From Rhabdophis nuchalis (taxonomy: Eukaryota; Chordata; Lepidosauria; Squamata; Natricidae), in contig CM077643.1 of NCBI GenBank assembly GCA_039707465.1, forward strand, positions 65,660,605 through 65,724,604: a stretch of 64,000 nucleotides of DNA, read 5' to 3'. Shown in pieces: positions 34,801 through 64,000 of the stretch. The notes below the pieces were generated by a model, which was given only the letters and a program-made list of their open reading frames with translations, did not search any database and was not told the origin of the DNA. A program made the position numbers and the translations under genes. Within the stretch, counting starts at the first letter, position 1. Each line of letters opens with the position of its first letter.

Positions 34801-36412
34801 CTCAAGTGGATTACCTGGGGCTGGTCCCTCTCTTAGTCCTACAAAGAAAGCAATGAGTAAAAACTTTGTAAAACCTTACTAATAAAATTGTAGGAACTAG
34901 TCTAGGCACTCACCATGATTTAATTTTGTGCCTTGAAGCAGCAAAAACAACACAAAAACCTACTACATATTAATTCACTCAATCACTGTCAAAAGAAAAC
35001 TGTACAATTGGGGCATCTTAAAATAATAATCATAATAATAATAATTTATTATTTCTATACCGCCCCCTCTCCCCACGGGGACTCGGGGCGGTGCACAGGT
35101 AGCATAAAAGCAATAAATAACAACAACAATAAATAAACAACAAAATTTAAAAACCAATTAAATAAACCCTGTGCTAAAATCCCAATTAAACTAAAACCTA
35201 TTCTATAAAATCCCAAGGCAAGGAGGCTATCCCAGGCCGGCCAGACGGAAAAAGTAAGTTTTCAATTTAAGACGGAAGGAGCGGAGGTCCGTAGTTGTCC
35301 TAATGTCGGGGGGAAAGCCAATTATACCTGCTAAATGCAGTTATTATAAAGCCCCATCAGTACAGATAACATCACTACTTGTTCTTTGGTGTTATGATTT
35401 GTCACGAAAAAATGTTTCTAAATGATTGTGTGGGAGGAAATGAGCACTTGCTGAGATAATTCTTTGATAAAAGTGATATCTTTGGGTATTTAATGTGAGA
35501 AAGAACATTGCTAATTGTGTTGCCATTTAGAAGGATGAGAAACTGAGATATTCAACAACATGCAAGATTAAAGTGGGCAAAAGCCAGTATGAACTTTCAA
35601 GAAATCTTCCAATGTGTATTAACAAGAACAAGAGAATAACATCGAGATTCTTAAAGACATGTTATAACATTGAAAATACAGCAAACTAGTGGGAAAAGCA
35701 TGAAGGAAAAGGGTAACTTGCTTATTGCTCTCAGTACTGTGTGGAATAAATTTGGCTTTCCGCAGTGAAGTTCACAAAAATATTGCCCTATGGAAAGAAA
35801 TCTGTCATGTTTCTAAATACCCTGTGACTTGGAAAAGCACATTTTAATCACAGGTAGTTACTTCTAAGCCATTTCATAAACTACATATACAAATATACCA
35901 GCCAGCCACGCTTTACCCTCCAGCACTGACGTTGATCAGGGAAAACATATTCATGCCTCGTCCTTCTCTTGTGAATGGAAGTTATTTTCCGAGCTGGAAA
36001 AGGACAAAAGCCAAACAGTGCAAGGCAGAGAAAGTGCAGAAGTGTTTGGACGGTTTCCTCACTTACCTACAGTAGAAACCACGGTGCCTGCAAAATAAAA
36101 GGCCCCCACTAAGTCCCACTGGGGCCGCGTCACGTTGACCCGGACACCACTCCGGTAGGCGGCCTCGTACTCAAACAGAAAATCCTTCAGGTCCGCCAAA
36201 GCCAGGTTGTGCTTCTGGGAGAAGTTTTCAATCTTTAGCTGCCACTTCTGAAGGGTTTCCAGCTCGAAGGGCCGCTCTAGAGTGGAGAAGATGACAGCTC
36301 CGCAAGCCATGTACAGAATAGTCAGAACGGCCAGGAGCAGGAACCGGGCGGTGTCTTCGGTGAGGACGCCAAAGCTGGGCAAAGAACAGGAGCAGCGACC
36401 GCGACAAGCCAT
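24983..36412 (-). CDS. KCNK13: KCNK13 (THIK-1) two-pore-domain K+ channel, complete, 2 exons
   Basis: Join of 36412-36067 and 25848-24983, giving 403 residues (human THIK-1 is 408). Seen: TM1 around residues 24-42, sequons NFS at 63 and NVT at 93, pore helix and filter 1 (TVVSTVGFG, filter 114-118), TM2 around 130-153, TM3 around 195-216, filter 2 (FSTIGFGD, 237-242), TM4 around 262-286, then a cytosolic tail ending with NRLAETS as in THIK channels. Two pore loops and four membrane segments define a K2P subunit; two subunits form a plasma-membrane leak K+ channel, and the family is known to be inhibited by halothane. The start ATG has G at -3 and +4 and aligns with the human start. The intron has GTAAGT and a pyrimidine-rich AG, and splits a glycine codon in the filter. 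Odd: Arg follows filter 1 where human THIK-1 has Met. KCNK12 is the alternative, but the TDP1 neighbour and the tail favour KCNK13. Confidence 0.93.
26445..26697. mobile_element. hAT-type MITE in the KCNK13 intron
   Basis: Termini AGGGGTGGGATCCTAC and GTAGAATCCCACCCCT, flanked by GAGCTCAA / GAGCTCCA (7 of 8 identical). Confidence 0.75.
27413..28406 (+). mobile_element. L2-A: L2-like LINE, left half, split by L2-B
   Basis: Frame with [58 protein letters not shown] and [17 protein letters not shown] (RT domains 1-3). It stops at GRSQY at the insertion point AATATG (28401-28406) and resumes at 30654. Confidence 0.93.
28407..30653 (+). mobile_element. L2-B: L2-like LINE inserted into L2-A
   Basis: 5'-truncated copy starting in the linker between endonuclease and RT. 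Seen in order: [119 protein letters not shown]. One TGA at 28994-28996 replaces an Arg codon (CGA in L2-A). The 3' tail is (ATT)n at about 30631-30653. Confidence 0.95.
30654..31848 (+). mobile_element. L2-A: L2-like LINE, right half
   Basis: Continues L2-A from the duplicated [71 protein letters not shown] stop at 31501-31503 replaces an Arg codon. The 3' UTR ends with a TAAATAAAATAAATAAA tail. Confidence 0.94.
32929..34306. mobile_element. hAT element with exact TSD, carrying an L2 insert
   Basis: Termini CAGGGTGGAT and ATCCACCCTG; CACAGAGA on both sides (32921-32928 and 34307-34314). Subterminal sequence has repeated GATTTAAATC units (34243-34297). No transposase coding region recognised. 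An L2 fragment is embedded at about 32957-33373. Confidence 0.9.
32957..33373 (-). mobile_element. L2-like LINE 3' fragment inside the hAT element
   Basis: Minus translation gives [19 protein letters not shown] and [19 protein letters not shown]. The tail is (AATG)n/(AAAT)n at about 32957-32988 rather than TAA. Confidence 0.9.
35020..35318 (-). mobile_element. L2-like LINE 3' fragment with (AAT)n tail
   Basis: Contains the conserved 3' UTR block CCGCCCCCTCTCCCCACGGG and the beginning of coding, TTCCGTCTTAAATTGAAAAC on minus. AAT units lie at 35021-35045. Confidence 0.88.
35319..36039. other. KCNK13 intron, nothing recognised
   Basis: The intron portion just downstream of exon 1 carries no recognised repeat. 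Confidence 0.4.
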
Positions 36413-37250
36413 CCCTCTCTGCCCGCCGGGCGCCCCCGGAGTTCCGCCCTATTCCCGGCTCCCCTCAACCGCTCCTTCTCCTCGCGGAGTCCGTGGCGGC
36501 GGGTAGGGTTCCGCGGCTCCCGAAGGGGGCAGATCCAAGCCCCAAGCTTCTCCCTTCGAAGTACTCCCCCGGCTCAAGAAGGGGCAAGAGGGCAAAGCGC
36601 GGACCACAGTGCCGCACCCGCTGCGGCCAAGCCCCACAGAGGATGGGAAGCAGCCCGTAACCACGGAGCGTCTCTTAGAATCGCGCCGAGCGGCTTCCTT
36701 GGCTGGATCTCCGAGCCGTCCACCTGTTGACGGAACTCGGGCTCTTCGGAAGCACCGGGGCAGGCTGGGTTTCAATCAAGTCCTTCAGGCAGATCTCACA
36801 ACGGCCGGGCGCCGGGTCAGGGCCTCAGCCTTCCCAAATGACAGGTCGTTAAGAACACCCAAAGCGCGCCCTTTCCCACGTGGTGGCGCGACTCCTCATG
36901 GCCAGGAAATCAACGCGGTCCACAAGGGGCCGTTTCCTACCCACCCCCTCTGGACTCTTCGGACAACCGCACGGGAACATCAAGACTGGGCAGAGCGTTA
37001 AAATGCTCCCGATTTCTTCCCAAACCTATCGAAGGGAGCCGGAGCGCGGGTCTTTTGCTTCCTGCGTAGTGTGCGTGTATGCGCCCGCGCCTCCGCCTCT
37101 ACAAGCTGCTTCAAGGGAACGCGGCGAGCCTAGCTGGGGCGCTTGGCTGGCGAAGAGCTTCGGAAGTGCGGATTCGAATTTTACTGGAAATGTTGTGGTT
37201 GATCGGGCTGTGGCTCCGGGGAAACTGGGCGACAGAATCTGGAAATGTGG
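36040..37250 (-). promoter_or_regulatory. CpG island / promoter region of KCNK13
   Basis: A GC- and CpG-rich stretch spans exon 1 and about 800 bases upstream, in sharp contrast to the AT-rich surroundings. It fits a CpG-island promoter and 5'UTR of KCNK13. No TATA box or mapped start site can be assigned. Open frames on both strands here are a by-product of high GC. Confidence 0.7.
36067..36412 (-). CDS. KCNK13: KCNK13 exon 1 (coding part)
   Basis: Encodes residues 1-115 plus the first base of Gly116: cytosolic N-terminus with MACRGRC, TM1, the extracellular cap with one conserved sequon, pore helix 1 and the first residues of filter 1. The donor GTAAGT starts at 36066. The exon is GC-richer than exon 2 because it lies in the promoter CpG island. 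Confidence 0.94.
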
Positions 37251-37375
37251 CTGCCCTAAGGAATTTAGGGCCACAAGCACATGGAATGAATACCCAAGGT
37301 CCCGTATACGCCGTGTTGTCGGTAATAGGTAATAGTTACTGTTCAGAAACAAACAGTCCTGTTTTGTGAAGAGTA

Positions 37376-37746
37376 CAGGTAGACTTACTACCACAAGGGA
37401 GCCCACATGCTGCTAAGTGTGTTAAGTGTATTTGCTCCATTGTACGACTTTCCTTGCCAGAGTTGTTCAGTGAGTCATTTGCATTTGTTGTTAGTATCCT
37501 GGCTGTTAAGTGAATCTGGATTTCCCATTGATTTTGATGTCATAAGGTCGCAGAAGCAGATCACACCTCCCTAGAACACCGCAGCCATTGTAAATATGAA
37601 CTAGTTGCCAAGTATCTGAATTTTGATCATGTGACCATGGAGAGGCTGCAACGGTCGTAAGTGTGAAGAATAGTCTCAAGTCTCATTTCAGTGCTGTTGT
37701 AACTGAATTGTCCCTAAATGAACTGTTGTAAGTTGGGGACTACCTG
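37376..37746 (-). mobile_element. TA-flanked (Tc1/mariner-like) nonautonomous DNA element
   Basis: Ends CAGGTAGACTTAC and GTTGGGGACTACCTG with TA on both sides (37374-37375 and 37747-37748). Body resembles the copy at 61323-61858 in inverse orientation, e.g. CAATGGGAAGCC versus GGATTTCCCATTG. Confidence 0.75.
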
Positions 37747-37748
37747 TA

Positions 37749-39055
37749 TCTCTCCAGAAGTGCTAGGCATGCTTTATCTTAACCCTTTATCTTTGCAAGG
37801 AACCAAAGTCAAAAGACAGTGTGCCATGTGTCTAATGCCTCGTTTTAGTCTTGAATTTTCCAGTTTTACTGAATTTAGAAGAGATTGATCTGCAAGAAAC
37901 AGTGATTTCTCATTCTCTGCAGTATCCTACACACTATTCTTATATTGAACATGAGTTTTCTCAACAGTTGCTAGGAATTCCCAGGCTAATTCTGCTAATG
38001 TAGCACCTAACAGAAAGGGTTAATCTCTATCTTATTACTTGCTCACCTCAGTCTTTTACTTGTTCATTTAAATTTTCACTTTAAATAGTCATAGAGACAT
38101 CAGAGTGTCTGCATCAAGGACAGAGGTAGCACTGAAGAAGGCAGAAGGAACAATTGTCACATCCTCCTCCTCCCATTCTTTTTGCTTTAGTAATAGCCAT
38201 GAGTAACTATTTGAAAATAATCCTGATAATTCCCCAGAGGATGAGGACATGATGAGGTGGCAAGTTTTCATCTGCTTTCTCTATGGCAAAAAAGATGGTT
38301 ATCAAAGAGTTGGATGCTTTGTAAATTATTTCTCTCATGATGCCCAGAGTTGAGCAAAAGAAAAGAATCAGAATTACTCAAGGTTAGACATAGAGAACCC
38401 AAAGTTGCTATTAAGATGCTTGAGTGGGTCGCACTCCTCCCTTTTTAATCTAATGTGCTCCAGTTACATGGCATAGGAATGGAAGTGAGATTGTTTTCAT
38501 CTCTGTTTAGTCATCAAAAACAAAAAGAAATTGATAATATGAAGCATATTTTATGCACATATTCTAAATCCCAGGCTGCCAGGTGTAATGGATAGAAATA
38601 ATGATTTGATAAACGGGGAAGAGCTGCAACCAAGGCAACAGTCAGATAAAAGAAATATGAGTCTAGGTTAGAACTGCACCCTGAGTAAGGATCTCGGACA
38701 AGAACCTCTCATGAAGACAAAGGGAGAGGGGAAAGTGCATTCATTGCAAGTTCTGTGACTATTCAACCTTATAATAAAAAGTAGTACCAGTATGAGCATA
38801 TGTACTTTGGTTTCCTAGTCTGGTATCTTGAAGACTGACATCAGGATCCATTTATCTATTATTGGAGTCAATCCTTTCTGTCAAAGGTTTGCTGGGCTTG
38901 ATTTTGAAATATTCAGGCCCCAAAGGAAATTGGTGAGCTAGAATTATATAGTGGAAACAACCAGAGTAAGTCAGCCAGTCTTCAAAAGGCAACCAGAATT
39001 ACTGTAACCCTGGAAGGAAATTGCTGAATGAGGCTGGAGATGACCTTGATGAGTG
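37749..39055. other. Intergenic, nothing recognised
   Basis: Between KCNK13 and TDP1. No gene or clear repeat was seen. Confidence 0.4.
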
Positions 39056-39060
39056 GAAGA

Positions 39061-39511
39061 TGTTAGGAGTAGATTCCTAGAGTTGGATAGACAATATATA
39101 ATACCATGATGACAAATGGTTGTTGTTGCTTTAAGATGTTGGAATGTAATTAGATGTTGGAATGTAATTAGAGATTGTAATTATCTCAGCAATAAGAGGA
39201 AGTAAGCAGAGTGCACTCAATCTCTCTGCTTGATCTTCTATCTACTGATTGCTCGCAGTGACTGACTGAAGGAAGAAGGAAGAATTGTAAATTGCAACTG
39301 TAAGCAATTGTTTGTTTGTTAAGGACTTTGTTTGACTAACTATCTACAATCTCTGCTTGTGAAGCAGTAGTTTAATTTTACAACACCAGTAAAGCTACTT
39401 GTTTTTACTAGCAATGTCTGAGTTACTATTTGTGTGTTTACTAGCAAAGTTTCTCTAGCTGCACATTCCGCTGCACAACTTTCTGTCTCCCAATGGATAT
39501 ATCCTTCAACA
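39061..39511 (+). mobile_element. Solo LTR with perfect 5-bp duplication (GAAGA)
   Basis: Runs TGTTAGGAGT ... CCTTCAACA, with GAAGA at 39056-39060 and 39512-39516. Homologous to the minus-strand LTR at 7278-7699, including TACCATGATGACAAATGG and CTAGCTGCACATTCCGCTGC. A 22-base local duplication (AGATGTTGGAATGTAATT units, about 39135-39171) makes it longer. Confidence 0.87.
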
Positions 39512-39630
39512 GAAGAAACAAGAAGGCAGCTGCTCTGCTTTTTTTTAATCTGAAGGAATCTGGAAATAAAAAGATGAGAGCTGTCTTCCTTTGTACACAT
39601 AGAAGCCTCTATTGGATCCAACACCATAGG

Positions 39631-40637
39631 TCAGTGTTGGCGAACCTTTTTTGGCTGCCGTGCCAAAAGTGGAGGGGAACACCAGGGGTGTGTGTGTGCA
39701 CCGGTGTGCTGCACCCGTAATGCTATGAACGCGACACACACCCCACACGCATGCTCACGACCAGCAACACCCCCTCACACTTTTGCCATGGTTTTTTCTC
39801 CGTCCCCAGCCTCCTCCAGAGGCTTTCTAGGAGCCTGGGGAAGGTGAAAATAGCCTCCCCTGTTTCCCTGAAGACTCCTGAGGGTGAAAAATGGACCTAT
39901 GGGCAAACCAGAAGTCACCATTCCCAAACTTCAGGGTTCCCTGTAGGTCTGTTTTTTGCCCTCTGGAGCTTTCAAGGGCCTTCAGGAGGCTTCCCTGAAG
40001 GCAAAAACCAGTTGTACGAGCAAACCAGAAGTCCGTACCTGAATGTTCAGTTTGCCCATAGGAAAGCCTCCGGAGGGTGAAAAACGGCCTCAAAATAATA
40101 ATAATAATAATAATAATAATAATTTAATTTGCAAACCGCTCTCTCTCCCCGAAGGGACTCGAGGCGGTGCACAGGGAATTAAAAATACATATACAAACAA
40201 CAAACATTATAATACAATTTAAAACGAATTAAACCTAGACCCTGCGCTAAAACCCCAACTAGCTAAAACTAATGCCCCTAAAAATCCCTAATAAAATAGT
40301 TTGAAGTATTCAGCTAGAGGTAATGGGTCAATTAACCCAAGCCGGCCAGGCAGAAGAAGTGAGTTTTTAGTTTTTGACGGAAGGAGCGGAGGTCCGTAGT
40401 TGTTCTAATTTCGGGGGGAAGGTTGTTCCAGAGGGTCGGCCCCGCCACAGAGAAGGCCCTTGCCCTGGGCGTCGCCCGCTGGCATAGCCTAGTGGATGGC
40501 ACCCGGAGAAGTCCCTCTCTGTGGGAGCGAATCGGCCGAAGGGATGTATGGGGCAGGATGCAATCCCGCAATAGAAGGCTGGACAATGTCTCGTGTGCTC
40601 TGACAAATGACACGCATGCCATAGGTTCGCCATCATG
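39631..40637. mobile_element. hAT nonautonomous element split by an L2 fragment
   Basis: Ends TCAGTGTTGGCGAACC and GGTTCGCCATCATG, flanked by ACCATAGG / ACCGTAGG (7 of 8 identical). Same family as 20015-20384 and 58865-59257. An L2 3' fragment lies inside. Confidence 0.85.
40094..40571 (-). mobile_element. L2-like LINE 3' fragment inside the hAT element
   Basis: Minus translation gives [20 protein letters not shown] and [21 protein letters not shown] units at 40096-40122 form its 3' tail. Confidence 0.92.
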
Positions 40638-41230
40638 ACCGTAGGTACATAGAGACAGGTTAGGAGGGATATGTTAGAACTAACCAAGTTATAATTTATT
40701 TAAATAAATTACTGCCTGAATACAATTCAAGGAAAATAGCCGAGAAAAAGTTTAATTTTATATTGCTAGGCAGTACTAGACACTATTGTAAATATTTTTA
40801 TTTCCCATTTGGATATAAATTCTTAAAATAAAAAATGCTTTAACAATGGTGAAGATAGTAATGAGAAGAATAGTTTTTGCATTAATGTAATTAGCAAAAA
40901 AATTCAATAAATCTTGAGTTTTGATTGTAAGATCTATCCAGTGGGTATTTGCAGTAAAAGTCAAGGTGTGGTCACAACAACGTGACTGAAGTCATATTTT
41001 TACGTATCACAATGATTGTACATTTAATGTTCAACTTTTCCCAGTATCAAACAGCTCAAACATCAGGTTATTACATAGAAAAACAGGAAAAGCAGAAACA
41101 AAAAGGAAAGTAATGTGCACATATAAAATACATTTATATTATAATCCCTAACTCATTTTCAGTCTGTTGTTTGCTACTTAAATGGTTTTTCCTATGTTGT
41201 CTTTTCACAAACATTAGTTATTGAAATATA

Positions 41231-41709
41231 CCGTTTCCCTGAAAATAAGACCTCCCTGGCAGGAGTGGATTTTTGCTGGCATTACTATTGGTTTGGTGCG
41301 TGCACGATTTGCTCCATGTGCATGCGCAGTTGCCTGTAAATAGGTGTGCTCATGCACAGAACATTAAAAATGTCAAAAAAGCATGCTGCAGTGACTGAGG
41401 AACTGGTCCAGGAGCATGGCGAGCCTGCCATCCCTACCAGGTCAGTATCTGAACAGGTGCGAACTGGTAGTAACCTACCTCTGCTGCTGGATAAACCCAA
41501 TCGGGCTTTTGAGCGCATGCGCTAAAATGTCCTCCCCCGAAAATAAGCTCTCCCTGAAAATATTGCAACACAACAGCAGCCATGAAGTGACCATGCTCAC
41601 TGCCTCCTGTACCTCAAAAATAGTAAGACCTCCCCGAAAATAAGGCCAAGTGCTTATTTCGGAGGTCAAAAGAAAATAAGAACCCTATCTTATTTTGGGG
41701 GAAACACGG
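41231..41709. mobile_element. TA-flanked DNA element, CCGTTTCCC termini
   Basis: Ends CCGTTTCCCTGAAAATAAG and CTTATTTTGGGGGAAACACGG are inverted copies, with TA at 41229-41230 and 41710-41711. Internal GAAAATAAG motifs repeat. No transposase. Confidence 0.8.
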
Positions 41710-41711
41710 TA

Positions 41712-42616
41712 ATGGGGGTATTTTATTGTTCTTTTTTTTCTCCAAGTACATTACAGCATTTTCAAGCTCCATAAACTCTTATTCTACCTTAGTGTAAACA
41801 CACTAAACTTGGAGGTTTCCATATTCCAGATTTTTATGAATTTAAGTTGTTATGGAATTTTTTTTTTTTAGAAAAATGCCACATTAGTACCAGAAGATTT
41901 ATGGAATCTCCAAAATTTGATTAATATTTACCATAAAGTTCAATAATATAAAAGCAACATACTATACTGCCATAAGAAAGTGCTGCTTCCCCCCCACCCC
42001 GAAGTACTAATATAGCTGAATATCTTGACTCAGTTATGTAATGTACTCATGAATAATCCCAGACTTGAATGTTTCTTGCTCAATTATTGGCTTGCCTCCC
42101 TAAGTAATTCATACACACATTAATATCAAAATATACCAAATGTTCATTTTTTATTTCTAACAGTTAGGTAGTTTATTTTAATTTTTTTTGTAAACTTTCT
42201 CTTCAGAATTTCACAAAACTGTCCAAAAAGATTAAAGTTATTCTGGCTAAAAAAGACAATTATCTGACATGGCTATTTCAATTTTTTTAAATTTACAGAT
42301 TCACCTTGCCTCATTTAGTGACCAGTTATGACAGTGATGAAAAATATTATGTTAGTAATGAAAGAGAATATGATCAATCCTTATATTTATGACTCTGTGA
42401 AGCAAAGGAAGGATAAAGTAAAATCATAAGAATATTACCTATTTCATTTAGTGACCGCTTCGCTTGATGACTGAGTTGCTAATCCCAATTATGGTCACTA
42501 AACAAGGAGTGTCTACATACATGATTTATCATGAGATTTAGTACTGCTAATCTCCAAAGCGAATATTTTTTTCAAAAATGTTGTTAGTAATAATAATCCA
42601 AAGTCTTTTATTTTAA
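41712..42616. other. Spacer downstream of TDP1, with a decayed DNA element
   Basis: Segments CTCATTTAGTGACC (about 42310) and TTTCATTTAGTGACCG (about 42445) match the TA-flanked family of 61323-61858; termini are lost. Confidence 0.4.
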
Positions 42617-42627
42617 TTTATTTTATT
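42617..42627 (-). promoter_or_regulatory. Candidate TDP1 polyadenylation signals (AATAAA)
   Basis: Two overlapping AATAAA hexamers on the minus strand lie about 115 bases past the TDP1 stop, with a third at 42607-42612. They are the first canonical signals after the stop. Use is inferred; no transcript end is visible. Confidence 0.4.
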
Positions 42628-42739
42628 CAAACATTTTTTTCCAAGTGTACAGATTTATAATAAAATGTACAGATATAACGCATAAAATCTGACAGGTATT
42701 CAATGATTCTGAATAAAGATTCAGAATTACTTTAAACGT

Positions 42740-62976
<20,237 letters not shown>

Positions 62977-64000
62977 CTTTGCCATGGAGAGAAAAATGAA
63001 AATAGTTTTTAGAAATCAAAAGGAAAGGGAATGCAAAATTAAGGGAATGACAGCACATTAGAAGTTGTACCCATGTTTATAAAGATTTGTATGCTGCCTT
63101 ATCCATAAAACAGAAACATTCTAATATATTAGAAAATTAACAAATGCCATTCTATAGAAGGTACAAAAACAGATGCAAAATTTAAGCTGGGATTTTGGGA
63201 GATCTTAGTTTCTCCTAATTGAGCCATCAATGCACACATTCTATTAATTTATGCATGAACATTCTCTCAAAAATAAATAGCTAATTAAACAAGCAGTTTT
63301 CCAAACAGCTGTTCCCAACTTATATTACTTAACAAGAAGTGCTGAAAATGTGGCTGTATTGTTAATGTACAATCTTGATTTGCTGGACAATAATAAATCA
63401 GGGTTCCTAAGAAAATTTAAAAACACATGAAAATATCATAATTACCAGTAGTTTGGTTAGTTAGCCTTTTGCACTCAGACATCCTGAGAAGCATCAAAGA
63501 GCAGGGCTACAAAAGTAGTTCTTAACTTAAAACATTACAAATATTGACTTACCACCCCTAGTTAATAGATTTCTAATGAATATGTAACTAAATTCATGAA
63601 TTTATTAATATAAATTGTTACTTATTTAATACCGTTAAAATAAAAAGCAAACCACACACACATACAATTTCATGCCTTTTAGAACTACTATCTATTTTGT
63701 GATACTGGTCTTAATAAAACTATCATTCTACCATGGCTTTTGGATCATTTTAATATACTGTAGGAAGCTAGCACCCACCTCTCTCCTAGAAAAATGAAAT
63801 ATTTTAAGAAATATTAAAAGGGACAAATATTTCCCCTAAAAAGAGTAGAAACTCAGCGAGGCAGAAACTCAGCCCCTCCCCCTTTGTTAATGGGCCATTA
63901 AGGCCTAGACCAGTCTATTCTACACACCAAAGATCTACTGAGTAGATTCTACCCCATTTCATTGCCCTTCATTGCACCACCCACTGGAGAACGGTTGCAG
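62977..64000. other. TDP1 intron to window edge
   Basis: No further TDP1 exon was found upstream of 62976 on the minus strand. Remaining 5' exons must lie to the right of the window. Confidence 0.55.

Noticed and set aside
36449..37406. Several open frames of 74-150 codons on both strands upstream of KCNK13
   Set aside because: High GC in the CpG island lowers stop frequency. The frames overlap on both strands and show no domain.

Overview
The window is vertebrate nuclear DNA: AT-rich, with long introns and GT/AG splice junctions, one CpG-rich promoter, and many transposon copies. The mixture of L2-type, CR1 and L1 LINEs, a Penelope-like relic, tRNA-derived SINEs, hAT and TA-flanked DNA transposons and solo LTRs suggests a squamate reptile, possibly a snake. 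That assignment is inference, because no species marker is present.

Two protein-coding genes are supported, both on the minus strand. TDP1 (tyrosyl-DNA phosphodiesterase 1) enters from the right edge. Thirteen exons (62976 down to 42740) encode its last 407 residues, and these line up with human residues 202-608 with no net length change and all catalytic residues conserved. About 6.3 kb downstream in the same direction is KCNK13 (THIK-1 type two-pore-domain potassium channel), with two exons (36412-36067 and 25848-24983) and a 403-residue product. Exon 1 lies in a CpG-rich island. The order TDP1 then KCNK13 in the same orientation matches human chromosome 14q32. The two genes are neighbours without an evident functional link: one repairs topoisomerase I-DNA adducts, the other makes a leak K+ channel.

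Layout: 1-24982 is intergenic and repeat-rich. It holds the end of a TA-flanked DNA transposon at the left edge, several L2 copies, a Penelope-like relic, a solo LTR, an L2 copy split by an L1 with a 176-bp target duplication, a Rex1-like fragment, and a CR1 split by a hAT element. 24983-36412 is KCNK13; its 10.2-kb intron holds an L2 nested inside another L2 and a hAT element carrying an L2. 36413-42739 is the CpG island and intergenic spacer, with a second solo LTR of the same family and more DNA transposons. 42740-64000 is TDP1; its introns hold palindromic hAT MITEs, SINEs, a third LTR candidate and relic L2s.

The clearest non-routine observations are nested insertions whose junctions can be read directly. 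They are the L1 with the 176-bp duplication, L2-in-L2 with a 6-bp duplication that creates a chance fused reading frame, and two solo LTRs each with a perfect 5-bp duplication. In addition, KCNK13 carries an arginine immediately after the first pore filter. I found no convincing evidence of a wholly new biological system.
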